Shown: in pieces, positions 22,229-33,230 of the stretch | Numbering within the stretch: position 1 is the first letter of the stretch | How the letters are laid out: each line of letters opens with the position of its first letter | Assembly: GCA_963798075.1 (NCBI GenBank) | Contig: CAWCRU010000004.1 | Location: 1-64,000 of the forward strand | DNA length: 64,000 nt | Direction: 5' to 3' | DNA from: DATAOG01 sp963798075 | GTDB taxonomy: Bacteria > Pseudomonadota > Alphaproteobacteria > Geminicoccales > Geminicoccaceae | The notes under the pieces: model-generated | Told to the model about the DNA's origin: nothing | Seen by the model: the letters and a program-made list of their open reading frames with translations, nothing else | Database searches by the model: none | Position numbers and translations under genes: made by a program

Positions 22229-22991
22229 ATGTATTTTTCCTACGACAACCTCAAGTTCCGCTACGAGCCGTTCCCCATCGGGCTCGCGAAGCCTTTGATG
22301 AGCGATGCCGCCTACCGGCAGTTCCTCGACAATTTCCCGCCGTTCGAGCGCTTCGACAGCTACGAGGACAAGGGCAAACGCGGCCGCAAGTTCATGCTGT
22401 CGGAAAAGGAGAACCCGCGCGCCTTCCAAGACTTCATCCGGCACAATCCGGTCTGGCGCGCGTTCCACCGCTGGATCAAGAGCGACGACTTCGTGGGTGG
22501 CGTCATGGCCGCGCTCAAGGAACGGCAGATCGACCTCGGCTATCGCGCCATGCCACCGGCGAAGCGCTACGCCAAGCAGGTCTGGCTCGCCCTCAACGGG
22601 CGGACCAGCGAGCGCATCGCGCCGCTCAAGGCGCGGTTCGAGTTCTCGGCATTGCCGGCCGACGGCGGCCATGTCGCGCCCCACACCGATGCGCCGACAA
22701 AGGTCGTCACCATGGTCGTCGCGATCGCCGAGGAGGGTGAATGGGACCCTGCGTTCGGCGGCGGCACCGACGTCAACCGACCAAAGGGCCCGGCGCTCGC
22801 CTACAATCAGCTTCAACCGGCTGGCCGATTTCGACGACATGGAACTGGTCGACAGCTTCGCGTTCACGCCGAACCAGGCCGTGGTGTTCGTGAAAACCTT
22901 CAATTCCTGGCACTCGGTGCGCCCCATGACGGGCCGCGGCAGCAGCGCACTGAGGCGCACCTTGACCATCACCATCGAACGGCCGGCCTGA
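22229..22991 (+). CDS. 2OG-Fe(II) oxygenase-like protein, copy 2 (frameshifted near 22808)
   Basis: Tandem paralogue of the gene at 21398-22153. It shares FRYEPFPIGLAKPLM at the front, HTD in GGHVAPHTDAPTK, EWDPAFGGGTDVNRP, WHSVRPM and LRRTLTITI, so the iron and 2-oxoglutarate residues are all present once the frame is mended. At about 22808 one extra C shifts the frame; deleting it changes AYNQL to AYNSFNRLADFDDME, matching AYNELNRQAGFEDME of copy 1, and gives 253 residues. Start ATG at 22229. If the indel is real the third iron ligand and 2OG Arg are lost and the protein is inactive. Confidence 0.7.
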
Positions 22992-23019
22992 GGCCGGCCG
23001 CGGCAACCGGCGGCGCGCG

Positions 23020-23928
23020 ATGCGGATCGTCTCCGATGGCCGGGCCTGGCCGCCGCACCGGCTGGCCCGGCGCTGGCGCCAGTTCTGGTTCGGGCGTCGC
23101 GACGCGCTCGCGTGCGAGGTCGAGATCCGCGCCCAGGACCAGACCTATCGCTTCCGCTGCACCGGCATGCTCGAACTCGCGCGCGGCATGGGCCTGTTCA
23201 CCAAGGAAAAGGGCACCTGCGCCTGGATCCGGGGGGAAGTTCAGGCAGGCGAGGTCTTCTACGACATCGGCGCCAACATCGGCCTCTACACGATCCTTGC
23301 CGGCAGGCGGGTCGGTCCGCAGGGCAGGGTTTACGGCTTCGAGCCGCATGGTCCGACCTTCGCGCGGCTGCTCGACAACGTCGCCCTCAACGGCCTGCAG
23401 GACGTGGTCACTCCGTGCAGTGCCGCCCTCCACGACCAACCCGGGTTCTTCGCCTTCAACTACGTCTCGGCCGCAGCGGGGTCGGCCGACAGCCAGCTCG
23501 CCACCAGCCGGGGCGCGGCCGAGACCCAGTACCGGCCGCAGATCGCCGAGCTCAAATACGCGACCTCGATCGACGCCATGCTCGAGACGGGCGCGCTGCC
23601 GCCGCCCCACCATGTCAAGCTCGACGTCGACGGCAACGAGCTACTGGTTCTGCGCGGCATGGCCCGCCTGTTGCGCAGTCCCGACCGGCCGCGCTCGATC
23701 CAGGTCGAGATCAACCAGCGCCACCAGGGCGAGATCGCGCCCTTCATGGCCGATCACGGCTACGAGCTGACGCTCAAGCACTATACGCGCTCGGGCCTCA
23801 AGAAGATCGCCCGCGGCGAGGACCCGGAGGGCTATGCCTACAACGCGATCTTCCATCCGGCGATCGCTGCCGGAGCCGCCCGCGCCGGGGCTGCAAACGG
23901 CAGGCTGGCCCAGGAGGCCGGGGCATGA
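23020..23928 (+). CDS. FkbM-family SAM-dependent methyltransferase
   Basis: A 302-residue protein of the FkbM family, O-methyltransferases often found in polysaccharide, O-antigen and polyketide clusters. Motif I is VFYDIGANIGLYTILA, motif II VYGFEPHGPTF, and HHVKLDVDGNELLVLRGM is the FkbM hallmark (KxDVxGxE-like) for substrate and SAM positioning. Start ATG at 23020 (MRIVSDGRAWPP). Its stop overlaps the ATG of the next methyltransferase (ATGA at 23925-23928), so the two are translationally coupled. A sugar hydroxyl is the most likely acceptor (inference). Confidence 0.88.
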   Translation: MRIVSDGRAWPPHRLARRWRQFWFGRRDALACEVEIRAQDQTYRFRCTGMLELARGMGLFTKEKGTCAWIRGEVQAGEVFYDIGANIGLYTILAGRRVGPQGRVYGFEPHGPTFARLLDNVALNGLQDVVTPCSAALHDQPGFFAFNYVSAAAGSADSQLATSRGAAETQYRPQIAELKYATSIDAMLETGALPPPHHVKLDVDGNELLVLRGMARLLRSPDRPRSIQVEINQRHQGEIAPFMADHGYELTLKHYTRSGLKKIARGEDPEGYAYNAIFHPAIAAGAARAGAANGRLAQEAGA

Positions 23929-24914
23929 GCGGCCGCGAGGCTGCGTTCGGCACCGCCGCCGCGGCCGGCGCGCGGCCGCGGCCGTTCGTCGCGCTGGCGA
24001 ACAGCGATCTCGGCATCGGCGAGGACGAGATCGCCCGCCTGTTCGAGCCCTTCATCCTGGGTGGCGACGCGGGCGAGCCCGGGGTCGTTGCGCAGGAGAT
24101 TGCCAGGCGCAAGCGCAAGCTCGTCAAAGCCACCGCGCGCCGGCTGGCGCTCGGCTGGCTGCCCCGGATGCAGCGCCGCGAGGCCGCGGTCCGCAGGGAA
24201 TACGACAAGGCCTGGCGGGCGATCGACTACGCCACCTACGGCCTCCAGACGCCGCAGGCCGAGCATACACCCTGGGAGTGGCGCGGCCGGCGCATGCTGG
24301 CCAGCGACGTCGGCGCCACCCGCTTCCGGCAGCTGCTGCTGATCCGCTTCCTCGAGCGGCTGCGCCCGCGGCGGGTGCTCGAGGTCGGCTGCGGCAACGG
24401 CATCAATCTGATCCTGCTGGCGGGCCGCCTGCCCCAGATCGCCTTCACCGGCATCGAGCTCACCGCGGCCGGCCACGAGGCCGCCCGCCTGCTCCAGGAG
24501 CAGAGCGAGCTGCCGCCCGCGATGCAGGCCTTTGCACCCCTGCCGCTCGCCGATCCGAGCGCTTTTCGCGCGATCGATTTCCGCCAGGGCAACGCCGCCA
24601 GCCTGCCGTTTGCCGATGGCGAGTTCGATCTCGTGATGACGGTGCTGGCGCTCGAGCAGATGGAGCGGCTGCGCCCGCAGGCGCTCGCCGAGATCGCCCG
24701 CGTCGCCCGCCGGCACACGCTGATGATCGAGCCGTTCCGCGAGGTCAACCGGGCCTTGTGGCCGCGGCTCAACATTCTGCGCCGCAACTACTTCCAGGGC
24801 CGGATCGCCGACCTTCGCGACTTCGGGCTGGAGCCCATCCTGGCGCTCGACGACTACCCGCAGGAGGCCTTCCTCAAGACCTGCGCGGTGCTGTCCGAGC
24901 GCCGCTCAGCCTGA
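23925..24914 (+). CDS. Class I SAM-dependent methyltransferase with N-terminal extension
   Basis: A 329-residue protein. The C-terminal two thirds are a methyltransferase domain: VLEVGCGNGINLILLAG (motif I), FTGIELTAAGHEAA (motif II), ASLPFADGEFDLVMTVLALEQM (motif IV region) and IARVARRHTLMIEPF. The first ~130 residues are helical and charged, with WEWRGRRMLASDVGATRFRQ before the SAM domain. The ATG at 23925 overlaps the FkbM stop. Its end overlaps by 9 bp the end of the convergent ABC exporter gene at 24906. It closes the plus-strand arm of the decoration island. Substrate unknown. Confidence 0.82.
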   Translation: MSGREAAFGTAAAAGARPRPFVALANSDLGIGEDEIARLFEPFILGGDAGEPGVVAQEIARRKRKLVKATARRLALGWLPRMQRREAAVRREYDKAWRAIDYATYGLQTPQAEHTPWEWRGRRMLASDVGATRFRQLLLIRFLERLRPRRVLEVGCGNGINLILLAGRLPQIAFTGIELTAAGHEAARLLQEQSELPPAMQAFAPLPLADPSAFRAIDFRQGNAASLPFADGEFDLVMTVLALEQMERLRPQALAEIARVARRHTLMIEPFREVNRALWPRLNILRRNYFQGRIADLRDFGLEPILALDDYPQEAFLKTCAVLSERRSA

Positions 24915-26666
24915 GGCGGCGCCGGCCCGCAAGGCCTGCGCCGCAGTTGCCGGGCCGGCAGCGGCCGCCGTCGCGTCGCTGACCAGGCGGACGCCGCCCG
25001 GCGCGATCTCGTAGACCCGGTCGGCGACGTCGACCCAGGCTGGCCGATGGGTGATCGCCAGGATCGTGAAGCTGCCGTCGAGGGCGCGGACATTGGCGCA
25101 GATCTCGGCCTCGGTCGCCGGGTCGAGGGCGCTCGTGACCTCGTCGAGGATCAAGAGCTTGGGCTTGAGCAGGAGGGCGCGGGCGAGCGCGATCCGCTGG
25201 CGCTGGCCGCCCGAGAGCTGCATGCCGCGCTCGCCGACCGTGGTCATCAGGCCCTCGGGCAGCGATTCCACGAACGGCCAGGCGCCCGCGGTCGCGAGCG
25301 CTGCGATCGCCTGCCCGGTGCTGACCTCGGGGTCGCCCAGGGTCAGATTGGCGAACACCGTGTCGTGCAGCAGGATCAGCTCCTGCGGCACGTAGCCGAC
25401 CATGCCGCGCCAGGCGCGCAGATCGAGCTCGGTGAGCGGCACGCCGTCGATCACGATCCGGCCGTCTTGCGGCGCATAGAGCCCGAGCAGCAGATCGACG
25501 ATGGTCGTCTTGCCGACCCCCGAAGGCCCCATGATCACGGTCAGCCGGTCGGCCGGCACGGTCAGCGACAGATCGTCCAGCACCAGGCGGTCGCCGAAGC
25601 CGAAGGAGACGCCCTCCAGCGCCAGGCCGCGGCTCAGCGTCGGGGTCCGCCGGCCCAGGAACGCCTCGCGCTCGCCCTTGGCCTCGGCGATGATCTGGTG
25701 CACCGCCCGATGCGAGGCTTCCAGAATCACGGCGCTCTGCAGCTGCCGCTGAACCCGGCCGAGCGCGCCCACCGTCCGGTACAGCAGGACCGCCGTGACG
25801 ATCAGCTCGGGCGTCGCGACCGACAGCTGCGCCTGCGCCAGATAGATGCCGGCCACGGCGAACAGGACGAAGATCGGCTCGCGCAGCTCGTTCATCAGGT
25901 TCTCGGCCACCGCCTGCCGGCGCAGCGCCCGGCGCAGGCTCTCGGCCCGCTTCTCGAGCAGATGCAGAAAATGGGTCTGGCGCGCCATCGCCTTGAGCGG
26001 CTTGATGCCGATCAGGGTGTCGCTGAGCAGGGTCACGAAGGCCTGGGTGCTGGTCTGCTGCCGGCGCCCCGCCTTTTTCGCGACCCTGACCAGCGGGCCC
26101 AGAATGATCAGGATCACGGCCCCGACGCCCAGCCCGAGCAGCGCCAGGCGCCAGGAGATCAAAAACGCCAGGGTGACGCTGACCGCGGTCTCGACGAGCG
26201 AGGCCAGGCACATGGTGGCGAGCATGAAGGCGCGGCCGGCGCGGGTCGCGTCCTGGCTCATGGCATTGGCGAAGCGGCCGACCGGCTGGCGGGTGAAGTA
26301 GGACCACTTCACCTCGAGCAGGCTCTGGACGACCGTGGTGCGCAGCTCGGTCGAGACCTCGGCCACCGCGTAGCCGGCGCGGACCAGGGCGAGCACGACC
26401 AGCGCCGCCTTGCCGACCACCCCGAACACCACCGCCAGCAGCAGCGTCGACAGCGAGGGCTGCAGGCCGATCGCGTTCATGGCGCCATAGACCATGTCGT
26501 GCACGACCGTCGACTGCCCGCTGCTGTCGTTCATCAGCAGCGTGAGCGCCGGCAGCAGGCTCGCGAGCCCGAAGCCCTCGACCAGGTTGGCGAGCAGCAG
26601 GCCGGCCATGATGGTCCACTTGGACCAGCCCGGCACGCTCATGAAGATCTCGAAGATCCGGCGCAT
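24906..26666 (-). CDS. ABC exporter, fused membrane and ATPase domains (MsbA-like)
   Basis: A 586-residue half-transporter. Six hydrophobic helices fill about residues 15-320, starting with TIMAGLLLANLVEGFG. The ATPase domain follows with Walker A GPSGVGKTT, signature LSGGQRQRIALARAL, Walker B LLILDEVTSALD and switch His in ITHR. These exporters flip lipids, glycolipids or peptides as homodimers. The start chosen is the ATG at 26666 (MRRIFEIFMSV); a GTG one codon earlier is possible. It is the third gene after lptF and lptG on the same strand, about 40 nt after lptG, and converges with the glycan/methyltransferase island. Transport of a lipid-linked glycan is a reasonable inference. Confidence 0.88.
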   Translation of the reverse strand: MRRIFEIFMSVPGWSKWTIMAGLLLANLVEGFGLASLLPALTLLMNDSSGQSTVVHDMVYGAMNAIGLQPSLSTLLLAVVFGVVGKAALVVLALVRAGYAVAEVSTELRTTVVQSLLEVKWSYFTRQPVGRFANAMSQDATRAGRAFMLATMCLASLVETAVSVTLAFLISWRLALLGLGVGAVILIILGPLVRVAKKAGRRQQTSTQAFVTLLSDTLIGIKPLKAMARQTHFLHLLEKRAESLRRALRRQAVAENLMNELREPIFVLFAVAGIYLAQAQLSVATPELIVTAVLLYRTVGALGRVQRQLQSAVILEASHRAVHQIIAEAKGEREAFLGRRTPTLSRGLALEGVSFGFGDRLVLDDLSLTVPADRLTVIMGPSGVGKTTIVDLLLGLYAPQDGRIVIDGVPLTELDLRAWRGMVGYVPQELILLHDTVFANLTLGDPEVSTGQAIAALATAGAWPFVESLPEGLMTTVGERGMQLSGGQRQRIALARALLLKPKLLILDEVTSALDPATEAEICANVRALDGSFTILAITHRPAWVDVADRVYEIAPGGVRLVSDATAAAAGPATAAQALRAGAASG

Positions 26667-26709
26667 CACTTCCAACCGCTGGGCTTACGACGACGCCCGC
26701 CTCTCGCGC

Positions 26710-27807
26710 TCACGTCTGCGGCTCCGGCCAGGCGCCCGCGGCCGGGCGCCGTTCCTGCTGCAGCAGGAGTGAGGTAGCGCTCGCGGCGAACACGGCGAAT
26801 GGTGCCCACGCTGCCAGGGCCGGCGGCAGCAGGCCGAGATCGCCGAAGGTCAGGACCAGGCCATCGAAGGTCCAGCAGACGAACCCGACCGCCACCCCGA
26901 ACGCGATCAACCACCCTTGCGCCCTGCGTCCGCTCACCGGTCGCGCCAGGGCGACGATGATCAGGATCATCGCGACCGTCGTCACCGGCGCGGCGAGCCG
27001 CTCTTGCAGCCAGAGCTTGTAGCGATAGCTCGGCTGGGTTCCAAGCCCCGGCGCGCGGATCGCGCGCAGCAGCTGCGCGAACGGCGTCTCGCGCGGATCG
27101 GCAAGGAACGAGGCGAGCAGCTTGGGATCGAGATCGGCGGGCCAGCGCAGGCTGTCCTCGTGCTCGACCACGCCCGGCCCGATCAGGGTCCTGCTGACGT
27201 CGCGCAAGGTCCACCCCCCCGCCTCCCAGGTGGCGCTCGGCGCCTTGAGCACGGCGACGAGATTGCCCCCCGGGTCGCGCCGGAAGATCGTCACGTCGTC
27301 GATGCGGCCGGCGGCCGGATCGAGCGCGCGCAGGCGCAAGATGTCGTCGCCCTGGCGCAGCCAGGCGTCGCCGGCGTCGCCGGCGGGCGCATAGTCTCCG
27401 ATGCCCCAGGCCCGCAGCCTGCCGACCGCGACCGGCACCGCCTGGTCATCGATCAGGAACTGGATCACCGCGATCAGCAGCGCTACCGGCAGCACCGCGG
27501 CTGCGAGCCGCGCCTTCGACACGCCGGCGGCCGCGATCGCGGTCAGCTCGCTGTGGCGCGCGAGCTCGGCGAAGGTCAAAAGGCCGGCAAGCATCGCGCT
27601 GATCGGCAGGAGCTGCGCCACGATCTCGGGCAGGCGCAGCAGCGTGTAGCGCAGGATCGGCAGCAGGACGCTGTCGCTGCCCGCGATCACCTGATCGCCA
27701 TTGGCCAAAAAGTCGAGGATCATCATCAAGGCGGCGAGCCCGGACAGAAGGAGGGCGGCGCGGGCGAGCAGTCGGCGCGCGATGTAGCGGCTGAGCACCG
27801 AGAGCAT
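26710..27807 (-). CDS. lptG: LPS export permease LptG
   Basis: A 365-residue member of the LptF/LptG family, which with LptB and LptC extracts LPS from the inner membrane. N-terminal helices include RYIARRLLARAALLLSGLA and LPISAMLAGLLTFAELARHSELTAI, where the EL.A...G block is the conserved coupling helix region. A periplasmic beta-jellyroll spans about residues 120-265, and C-terminal helices begin at APVTTVAMILIIVALA. It lies downstream of lptF with a 41-nt gap, the usual order. Identity as LptG rather than a second LptF rests on gene order and N-terminal similarity. Confidence 0.88.
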   Translation of the reverse strand: MLSVLSRYIARRLLARAALLLSGLAALMMILDFLANGDQVIAGSDSVLLPILRYTLLRLPEIVAQLLPISAMLAGLLTFAELARHSELTAIAAAGVSKARLAAAVLPVALLIAVIQFLIDDQAVPVAVGRLRAWGIGDYAPAGDAGDAWLRQGDDILRLRALDPAAGRIDDVTIFRRDPGGNLVAVLKAPSATWEAGGWTLRDVSRTLIGPGVVEHEDSLRWPADLDPKLLASFLADPRETPFAQLLRAIRAPGLGTQPSYRYKLWLQERLAAPVTTVAMILIIVALARPVSGRRAQGWLIAFGVAVGFVCWTFDGLVLTFGDLGLLPPALAAWAPFAVFAASATSLLLQQERRPAAGAWPEPQT

Positions 27808-27848
27808 GCGAAAAATATCCCTGGGCGGCCCTTGGCGCGGGCGCCGCC

Positions 27849-28970
27849 TCAGGCTCGCCGCCGCTTCGGCCGGGCGCCCTGGAGGGCGCCAAGGAACAGC
27901 CAGCCGGCACCCGCGGCGAGGGCCAGAAAGGGCAGCCAGAGCCCGATCCAGGGGGCCAGCAGCTCGCGCTTGGCGAGCGCCTCGCCAAAGTTCAACAGCT
28001 GGTAGTAGACCACCAGGATCAACAGGCCGATGGCAAGGCTGCTGCGCTGGCTGCGCGGGCCGCCGATGAGGGCCAGCGGCGCCGCCAGCAACGGCAGGAT
28101 CGGCACCGACGCGATCACCACCAGGCGGGAATGCAGCTCGGCCGCGATCTCGGCCGCGCTGGGTTTGCTCGCGGCGGTCGCCGGCCGGCTCCAGAGCTCG
28201 CTGAGCGTGAGCTCGCGCTGGTCAAAGCCGCGCGGCCGGAAGCTCTCGTCGGCCTCGGTCACCACCGGCCAGCTGAGATTGGCGAAGGTCACGGTGCTGG
28301 GCGGGCCCGCGGCCGGCAGCTCGGCGCGCTCGCCCTGCTCGAGGATCAAAAGCGGGCTCTCGTCGGCCTCGAGCTGCCCCAGCCGGCCGTCCTGACCCGT
28401 GACCACGGTAGCCCCGCCCCCAGGCCGGTCCTGATAGACGAAGACCTTGCCAAGGCGCAGGCCGTCGGGGGCGGGCGTCGCGCGCTCGGCGAAGAAGGTC
28501 AGGTCGCCCGCATGGATGAAGGTGCCGCCGCGCACGGCCGCGCCCAGCGACGCTTCGGCGACCTGCTGCTTGAGCGCCCGGTAGCCATAGCGCGCATGCG
28601 GGCTGAGCCAGCCGATGATCAGGGCGGCGAGCATGGCCGTCACGATCGCCAGGCCCATGACCGGCGCCAGCAGGCGGGCGAGGCTCCGCCCGGCGCCCGC
28701 CAGGATCACGAACTCGCTGTCCCGCTTGAGGCGCCGGAAGGTCAAAAGAACGCCGAAGAAGAACGCAGCCGGCAGTGCTATGCTCAAAAAATGCGGCAGC
28801 AGCAGCACGAGCATCTGGCCGACGTAGCTGAACGCCTTGTTGGGGTTGGCGACCAGGCTGAACAGGGTGAGGACCCGCTCGAGCAACAGGATCGCGAGTG
28901 CCACCCCGGTCATCACCAAGGAGCTGGTGACGATCTGACGAAGCAGGTAGCGATCGATGATGGTCAGCAC
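27849..28970 (-). CDS. lptF: LPS export permease LptF
   Basis: A 373-residue inner-membrane permease. The front MLTIIDRYLLRQIVTSSLV is typical of LptF, and LLPHFLSIALPAAFFFGVL plus RLKRDSEFVILAGAGRS form TM2-3 and the coupling helix that contacts LptB. A periplasmic jellyroll of about 150 residues follows and the last three helices end near residue 365 (PFLALAAGAGWLFLGAL). It is first of an lptF-lptG-ABC exporter run on the minus strand; its promoter should lie in 28971-29100 near the tRNA gene. lptA, lptB, lptC and lptD are not in the window. Confidence 0.9.
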   Translation of the reverse strand: MLTIIDRYLLRQIVTSSLVMTGVALAILLLERVLTLFSLVANPNKAFSYVGQMLVLLLPHFLSIALPAAFFFGVLLTFRRLKRDSEFVILAGAGRSLARLLAPVMGLAIVTAMLAALIIGWLSPHARYGYRALKQQVAEASLGAAVRGGTFIHAGDLTFFAERATPAPDGLRLGKVFVYQDRPGGGATVVTGQDGRLGQLEADESPLLILEQGERAELPAAGPPSTVTFANLSWPVVTEADESFRPRGFDQRELTLSELWSRPATAASKPSAAEIAAELHSRLVVIASVPILPLLAAPLALIGGPRSQRSSLAIGLLILVVYYQLLNFGEALAKRELLAPWIGLWLPFLALAAGAGWLFLGALQGARPKRRRA

Positions 28971-29104
28971 TGCCGCGGATACCTGGCGGGCTCGAGCCCG
29001 TTCGGGTCCGCGGGCCGCCCTCGGACCTGCGCCAAACTAGCTTGGATCACCGCTCTGTCCAGGGCCGGGCGCCCTACGCCGCTCCCGGCCGGGGGCGCGC
29101 GCGG

Positions 29105-29179
29105 TGGTGGGCGGTGCTGGGATTGAACCAGCGACCCCTCGCGTGTGAAGCGAGTGCTCTCCCGCTGAGCTAACCGCCC
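29105..29179 (-). tRNA. tRNA-Val (anticodon CAC), CCA encoded
   Basis: The reverse complement folds into a complete cloverleaf: acceptor GGGCGGT paired with ACCGCCC, a D arm with AGCTCAGCGGGAGAGC, anticodon stem CTCGC/GCGAG with loop TTCACAC giving anticodon CAC (valine GTG codons), and T arm CTGG-TTCAATC-CCAG. Discriminator A and 3' CCA are encoded. It lies between phosphoglycolate phosphatase and lptF. Confidence 0.96.
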
Positions 29180-29219
29180 GTCTGCGCCGCACCGCTATAG
29201 GAGGGCCCTCCAAGCAGTG

Positions 29220-29924
29220 TCAAGCCGGCGCCGCCGGGCCGTTGCCAGGGTCGCGACCGAGGCTGGCGAGGGCAGCGCCGAGCTCGGCCATGTCGTCGAT
29301 CACGCGATCGGGGCCCAGCTCGCGCGCCGGGACCGGCGTGTAGCCGAAGCTCACCAGCACGCAGGGCACGCCTGCGGCGCGCGCGGTCAAGAGGTCGGTG
29401 CGGCTGTCGCCGACCATCGCCGCCCGGCCGCCATCGACGCCAAGGCGCGCCAGCACCGCCCGCAGGTGACCGGCGTCGGGCTTGCGCACCGGCAGGGCAT
29501 CGCCGCCGATGACCGCGGCGAAGAAGCGGTCGAGACCCAGCCCGGCGAGCAGCCGGTCGGTCGGCGCCTGCGGCTTGTTGGTGCAGATCCCAAGGCGGAC
29601 GCCGGCCGTCGCCAGCTCCGCGAGCATCAGGGTCACGCCCGCATAGACCTGGCCGGAGCGCACCGGCATCTTCGTGTAGCGGCGCAGAAACTCCGCAAAC
29701 AGCGCGTCGAGGTCGAGGCGCGGCGGCACCCCGCCCGAGGCCCGCAGGCCGCGCTCCAGGAGCGCCCGCGCGCCGTCGCCGATCATCGGCCGCAGCTCGG
29801 CCAGCGTGAGGCCGGGCCGCCCGAGTTCGGCCAGCATCTCGTTGACCAGAGCGTGCAGGTCGGGCGCGCTGTCGATCAAGGTGCCGTCGAGGTCGAACAC
29901 GACCGCCGCAAACCGGAGCGCCAA
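29220..29924 (-). CDS. gph: HAD-family phosphoglycolate phosphatase
   Basis: A 234-residue HAD phosphatase. Motif I is FDLDGTLIDS with both catalytic Asp, a helical cap follows, motif II is ICTNKP, the Lys of motif III is in PVRKPDAGHL, and motif IV is MVGDSRTDLLTAR. The layout is that of Gph, which removes phosphate from 2-phosphoglycolate formed during DNA repair or photorespiration-like metabolism. The start is taken as TTG at 29924, giving LALRFAAVVFDLDGT at the normal distance; no ATG or GTG fits well. It is divergent from glmU, with about 115 nt between starts. Confidence 0.85.
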   Translation of the reverse strand: MALRFAAVVFDLDGTLIDSAPDLHALVNEMLAELGRPGLTLAELRPMIGDGARALLERGLRASGGVPPRLDLDALFAEFLRRYTKMPVRSGQVYAGVTLMLAELATAGVRLGICTNKPQAPTDRLLAGLGLDRFFAAVIGGDALPVRKPDAGHLRAVLARLGVDGGRAAMVGDSRTDLLTARAAGVPCVLVSFGYTPVPARELGPDRVIDDMAELGAALASLGRDPGNGPAAPA

Positions 29925-30038
29925 ACGTTTCGTCCTTGCTTTTACCGGGAGGATCGGTTGCGTTAAATACTCAGCAATTGCCTGGCCGCAAAGTGCCGCC
30001 GGCCGATCGGCATCGCCGATGTGCGAGGTTGGAACGCC

Positions 30039-31379
30039 ATGCCTGCTCCGGTCACCATCGTCCTGCTCGCCGCCGGCAAGGGGACGCGCATGCGATCCGA
30101 GCGGCCCAAGGTCCTGCACCCGCTGGCGGGCCGGCCGATGCTCGCGCATGTCCTGGCCACGGCGGCGGCGCTCGCGCCCGCGCGGGCGGCGGTGGTGCTG
30201 GCGCCGGGCATGGACCAGGTCGCGGCCGAGGTCGAGCGTGGCCCCTTGCCGGCGGTGATCGTCCATCAGGCGCCGCAGCTCGGCACCGCTCATGCCGTGC
30301 TGGCGGCGCGCGCCGAGCTGCCGCCCACGGGCGAGGTGCTGGTGCTCTATGGCGACACGCCGCTCGTGACCGCGGCGACCCTTCGCCAGCTGCTGGAGGC
30401 GCGGCGCGCGGCCGATGCCGCGGTCGCGGTGCTCGGCTTTCGGCCGCCCGATCCGACGGGCTACGGCCGCCTCGCCCTGGACCAGGCCGGCCTCGCCCGG
30501 ATCGTCGAGGAGCGGCATGCCGATGCGACCCTGAAGCGGGATGGCGCCTGCAACGCCGGCATCATGGCGTTCGATGCCGCGCGGCTGCTGCCGCTGCTCG
30601 ACGCGATCGAGATCAAGCAGCCCAAGGGCGAGTATTACCTCACCGACGTGGTCGAGCACGCGCGCGCCCGAGGCTGGGCCTGCACCGCGATCGAGGGCCC
30701 CTACGAGGCCGGGCTCGGCATCAACTCGCAGACCCAGCTGGCCGAGGCGGAGGCGATCCTCCAGCAGCGGCTGCGGGCGGCGGCGATGGCGGCGGGCGTC
30801 ACCATGATCGCGCCCGAGACGGTATACCTCGCCGCCGATACCGAGCTTGCGGCCGGCGTCGAGGTCGGCCCCTTCGTCGTCTTCGGAGCCGGGGTCAAGG
30901 TCGCCCCGAACGCGCGCATCCTGTCCTTTTGCCACCTCGAGGGGGTGCGGATCGGAGCCGGCGCCGAGATCGGGCCGTTCGCCCGTCTGCGCCCCGGCGC
31001 CGCGATCGGCGAGCGCGCCAAGGTCGGCAACTTCGTCGAGGTCAAGAACGCCACCCTCGAGGCCGGCGCCAAGGCCAACCATCTGAGCTACATCGGCGAT
31101 GCCCGGGTCGGCGCCAGGTCCAACATCGGCGCCGGCACGATCACCTGCAACTACGACGGCGCCGCCAAGCACCGGACCGAGATCGGCAAGGGCGTCTTCA
31201 TCGGCTCCAACTCGGCCCTGGTGGCGCCGATTGCGATCGGCGATGGCGCCTTCGTCGGCGCCGGCAGCACGATCAATCGCGACGTGCCGGCCGGGAGCCT
31301 CAGCATCGCGCGGGCCCGCCAGACCGACATCCCGGACGGCGCCGCCCGGATCCGCGGCCGCCGGCGGCCGGGGACGTAA
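30039..31379 (+). CDS. glmU: Bifunctional GlmU: GlcN-1-P acetyltransferase / UDP-GlcNAc pyrophosphorylase
   Basis: A 446-residue enzyme making UDP-GlcNAc, precursor of peptidoglycan and LPS. The N-terminal Rossmann pyrophosphorylase domain has LAAGKGTRM and RPKVLHPLAGRPM, then VLYGDTPLV and GYGRL. From about residue 245 come hexapeptide repeats of the left-handed beta-helix acetyltransferase, with KANHLSYIGDA (catalytic His) and TITCNYDG, then KGVFIGSNSALVAPI. The start is the ATG at 30039 (MPAPVTIVLL). Length and motifs are normal. It is followed 27 nt later by glmS, the common alphaproteobacterial arrangement, so both are likely one operon. Confidence 0.95.
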   Translation: MPAPVTIVLLAAGKGTRMRSERPKVLHPLAGRPMLAHVLATAAALAPARAAVVLAPGMDQVAAEVERGPLPAVIVHQAPQLGTAHAVLAARAELPPTGEVLVLYGDTPLVTAATLRQLLEARRAADAAVAVLGFRPPDPTGYGRLALDQAGLARIVEERHADATLKRDGACNAGIMAFDAARLLPLLDAIEIKQPKGEYYLTDVVEHARARGWACTAIEGPYEAGLGINSQTQLAEAEAILQQRLRAAAMAAGVTMIAPETVYLAADTELAAGVEVGPFVVFGAGVKVAPNARILSFCHLEGVRIGAGAEIGPFARLRPGAAIGERAKVGNFVEVKNATLEAGAKANHLSYIGDARVGARSNIGAGTITCNYDGAAKHRTEIGKGVFIGSNSALVAPIAIGDGAFVGAGSTINRDVPAGSLSIARARQTDIPDGAARIRGRRRPGT

Positions 31380-31406
31380 ACCTTCGCCTGACAGGAGCTG
31401 CTGCAT

Positions 31407-33230
<1,824 letters not shown>

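Noticed and set aside
31380..31406. glmS ribozyme
   Set aside because: Only 27 nt separate glmU and glmS and no ribozyme-like structure fits; the class is typical of Gram-positive bacteria.
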